This document shows, piece by piece, positions 12,786-13,534 of a stretch of 13,534 nt of DNA. Under the pieces are notes generated by a model. It was not told the origin of the DNA. It ran no database searches and saw only the letters and a program-made list of their open reading frames with translations. The DNA is from Syntrophaceae bacterium UBA6112. Lineage in GTDB: Bacteria > Desulfobacterota > Syntrophia > Syntrophales > UBA5619. The stretch's first letter is position 1; each line of letters starts with the position of its first letter. A program made the translations under genes and the position numbers. The stretch spans positions 1 through 13,534 of the forward strand of contig DIWG01000039.1 in NCBI GenBank assembly GCA_002423465.1, given 5' to 3'.

Positions 12786-13534
12786 ATGATCAAGGCCTAT
12801 AACAGCATCGACAAGACCATCGGCGATACGCCGCTTGTTGAGATCCGCGGATTGAATCCCAGCAATCGGGTGCGGATTTTCGCCAAGCTCGAATATTTCA
12901 ACCCCGGCGGTTCCATCAAGGACCGGGTGGCCGCTCATATGATCGAGCAGGCTGAAAGCCGCGGGGAACTCACGAAGGATAAGGTGATCCTCGAAGCCAC
13001 CAGCGGCAACACCGGAATCGGCTTGGCGTTGGTGGCGGCGTCCAAGGGCTATCGACTGTGTCTGGCGATGCCGGAGTCGGCCAGCGAGGAGCGAAAGCGC
13101 ATCCTCAAAGCCCTGGGGGCGGAACTGGTCCTCACGCCGGCGAACCTGCGCACCGACGGCGCCATTGAGGTTGCCTACAACCTGATGCGTGAAAATCCCG
13201 GCCGATATTTCGGCACCGACCAGTTCAACAGTGCCGACAATGTTGGGGCCCATTATCACGGTACGGGCGAAGAGATCTGGCGACAGACGGAAGGCGCGGT
13301 CACCATGGTCGTTGCGACCCTGGGGACCAGCGGAACGGCCATGGGGGTCTCCAAGAGACTCAAGGAGTACAACCCGGCCGTCCGTATCGTGGGGGTGGAA
13401 CCTTACCTCCAGCACCGAATCCAAGGCTTGAAGAATATGAAGGAGTCCTACCGGCCGGGGATTTATGACCGGAGCCGGCTGGATGAAAAGGTCAATATTC
13501 TGGACGAAGATGCCTTCGAGATGGCCCGCCGTCT
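12786..13534 (+). CDS. Cysteine synthase-family PLP enzyme, N-terminal part (cut by window edge)
   Basis: The frame is open for 249 codons and runs off the right end. The translation starts MIKAYNSIDKTIGDTPLVEI, typical of the cysteine synthase / cystathionine beta-synthase fold-type II PLP family. The PLP-binding lysine is Lys45 in NPGGSIKDRV, and the substrate-binding loop TSGNTG is at 72-77. GTDQFNSADN and the phosphate-binding loop GTSGT follow; the usual loop of CysK is GTGGT. The reaction would be beta-replacement on an activated serine to make cysteine, but O-acetylserine versus O-phosphoserine or another substrate cannot be decided. ATG 12786 is the only start after an in-frame TGA at 12753, and it lacks a Shine-Dalgarno, so translation may depend on the DUF1178 gene 45 bp upstream. 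A C-terminal fusion beyond the window is possible. Confidence 0.9.
   Translation, partial: MIKAYNSIDKTIGDTPLVEIRGLNPSNRVRIFAKLEYFNPGGSIKDRVAAHMIEQAESRGELTKDKVILEATSGNTGIGLALVAASKGYRLCLAMPESASEERKRILKALGAELVLTPANLRTDGAIEVAYNLMRENPGRYFGTDQFNSADNVGAHYHGTGEEIWRQTEGAVTMVVATLGTSGTAMGVSKRLKEYNPAVRIVGVEPYLQHRIQGLKNMKESYRPGIYDRSRLDEKVNILDEDAFEMARR

Noticed and set aside
12714..13424. A 236-codon minus-strand open frame opposite the cysteine synthase homologue
   Set aside because: The plus strand here encodes an intact PLP-enzyme N-terminus with catalytic motifs; the reverse frame shows none.
1..13534. CRISPR array, transposon, phage, toxin-antitoxin or defence cassette
   Set aside because: I saw no regularly spaced repeats, terminal inverted repeats, transposase or known defence motifs; nearly every base is accounted for by housekeeping genes.

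Overview
The window is a compact, GC-rich stretch of bacterial chromosome made almost entirely of housekeeping genes. Heptose kinase (LPS core), a UppP/PlsC envelope pair, a DUF4416 gene, the order yicC-gmk-rpoZ and a type IV pilus PilC together suggest a Gram-negative bacterium of the Desulfobacterota (former Deltaproteobacteria), perhaps Syntrophales-like. This placement is inferred from gene content and order, because no marker was compared with a database.

Layout. The left end (1-124, minus) holds the first 41 codons of alanine dehydrogenase. An AT-rich 221-bp gap that must hold its promoter follows. A minus-strand operon then runs from about 5700 down to 346: plsC, uppP, ftsK and rimO (phospholipid acylation, lipid-carrier recycling, chromosome translocation, ribosomal protein S12 modification). 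plsC and uppP overlap by 4 nt, and uppP and ftsK are 16 bp apart. A divergent control region (5647-5857) carries two back-to-back sigma70-like promoters with an imperfect dyad between them.

To the right, a plus-strand operon runs from 5858 to 11983: rfaE1 (heptose-7-phosphate kinase), a DUF4416 gene, yicC, gmk, rpoZ, pyrF, rlmB and pilC. Most junctions overlap or are within a few bases, so translational coupling is likely. The operon mixes LPS sugar activation, RNA turnover, GMP/UMP synthesis, an RNA polymerase subunit, rRNA methylation and a pilus platform protein. A minus-strand tRNA-Pro(CGG) gene with its own promoter faces the end of pilC. A DUF1178 zinc-ribbon gene and the first 249 codons of a cysteine synthase-family gene follow on the plus strand and run off the right edge.

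I found no mobile element, CRISPR array, phage gene, defence system or other accessory cassette, and no clear undescribed system. The points worth a second look are modest: the uncharacterised DUF4416 and DUF1178 genes in their contexts, a low-complexity insert just before Walker B of FtsK, dyad or tandem repeats at three gene starts or junctions, the non-ATG starts, and the truncated cysteine synthase homologue with an altered phosphate-binding loop.
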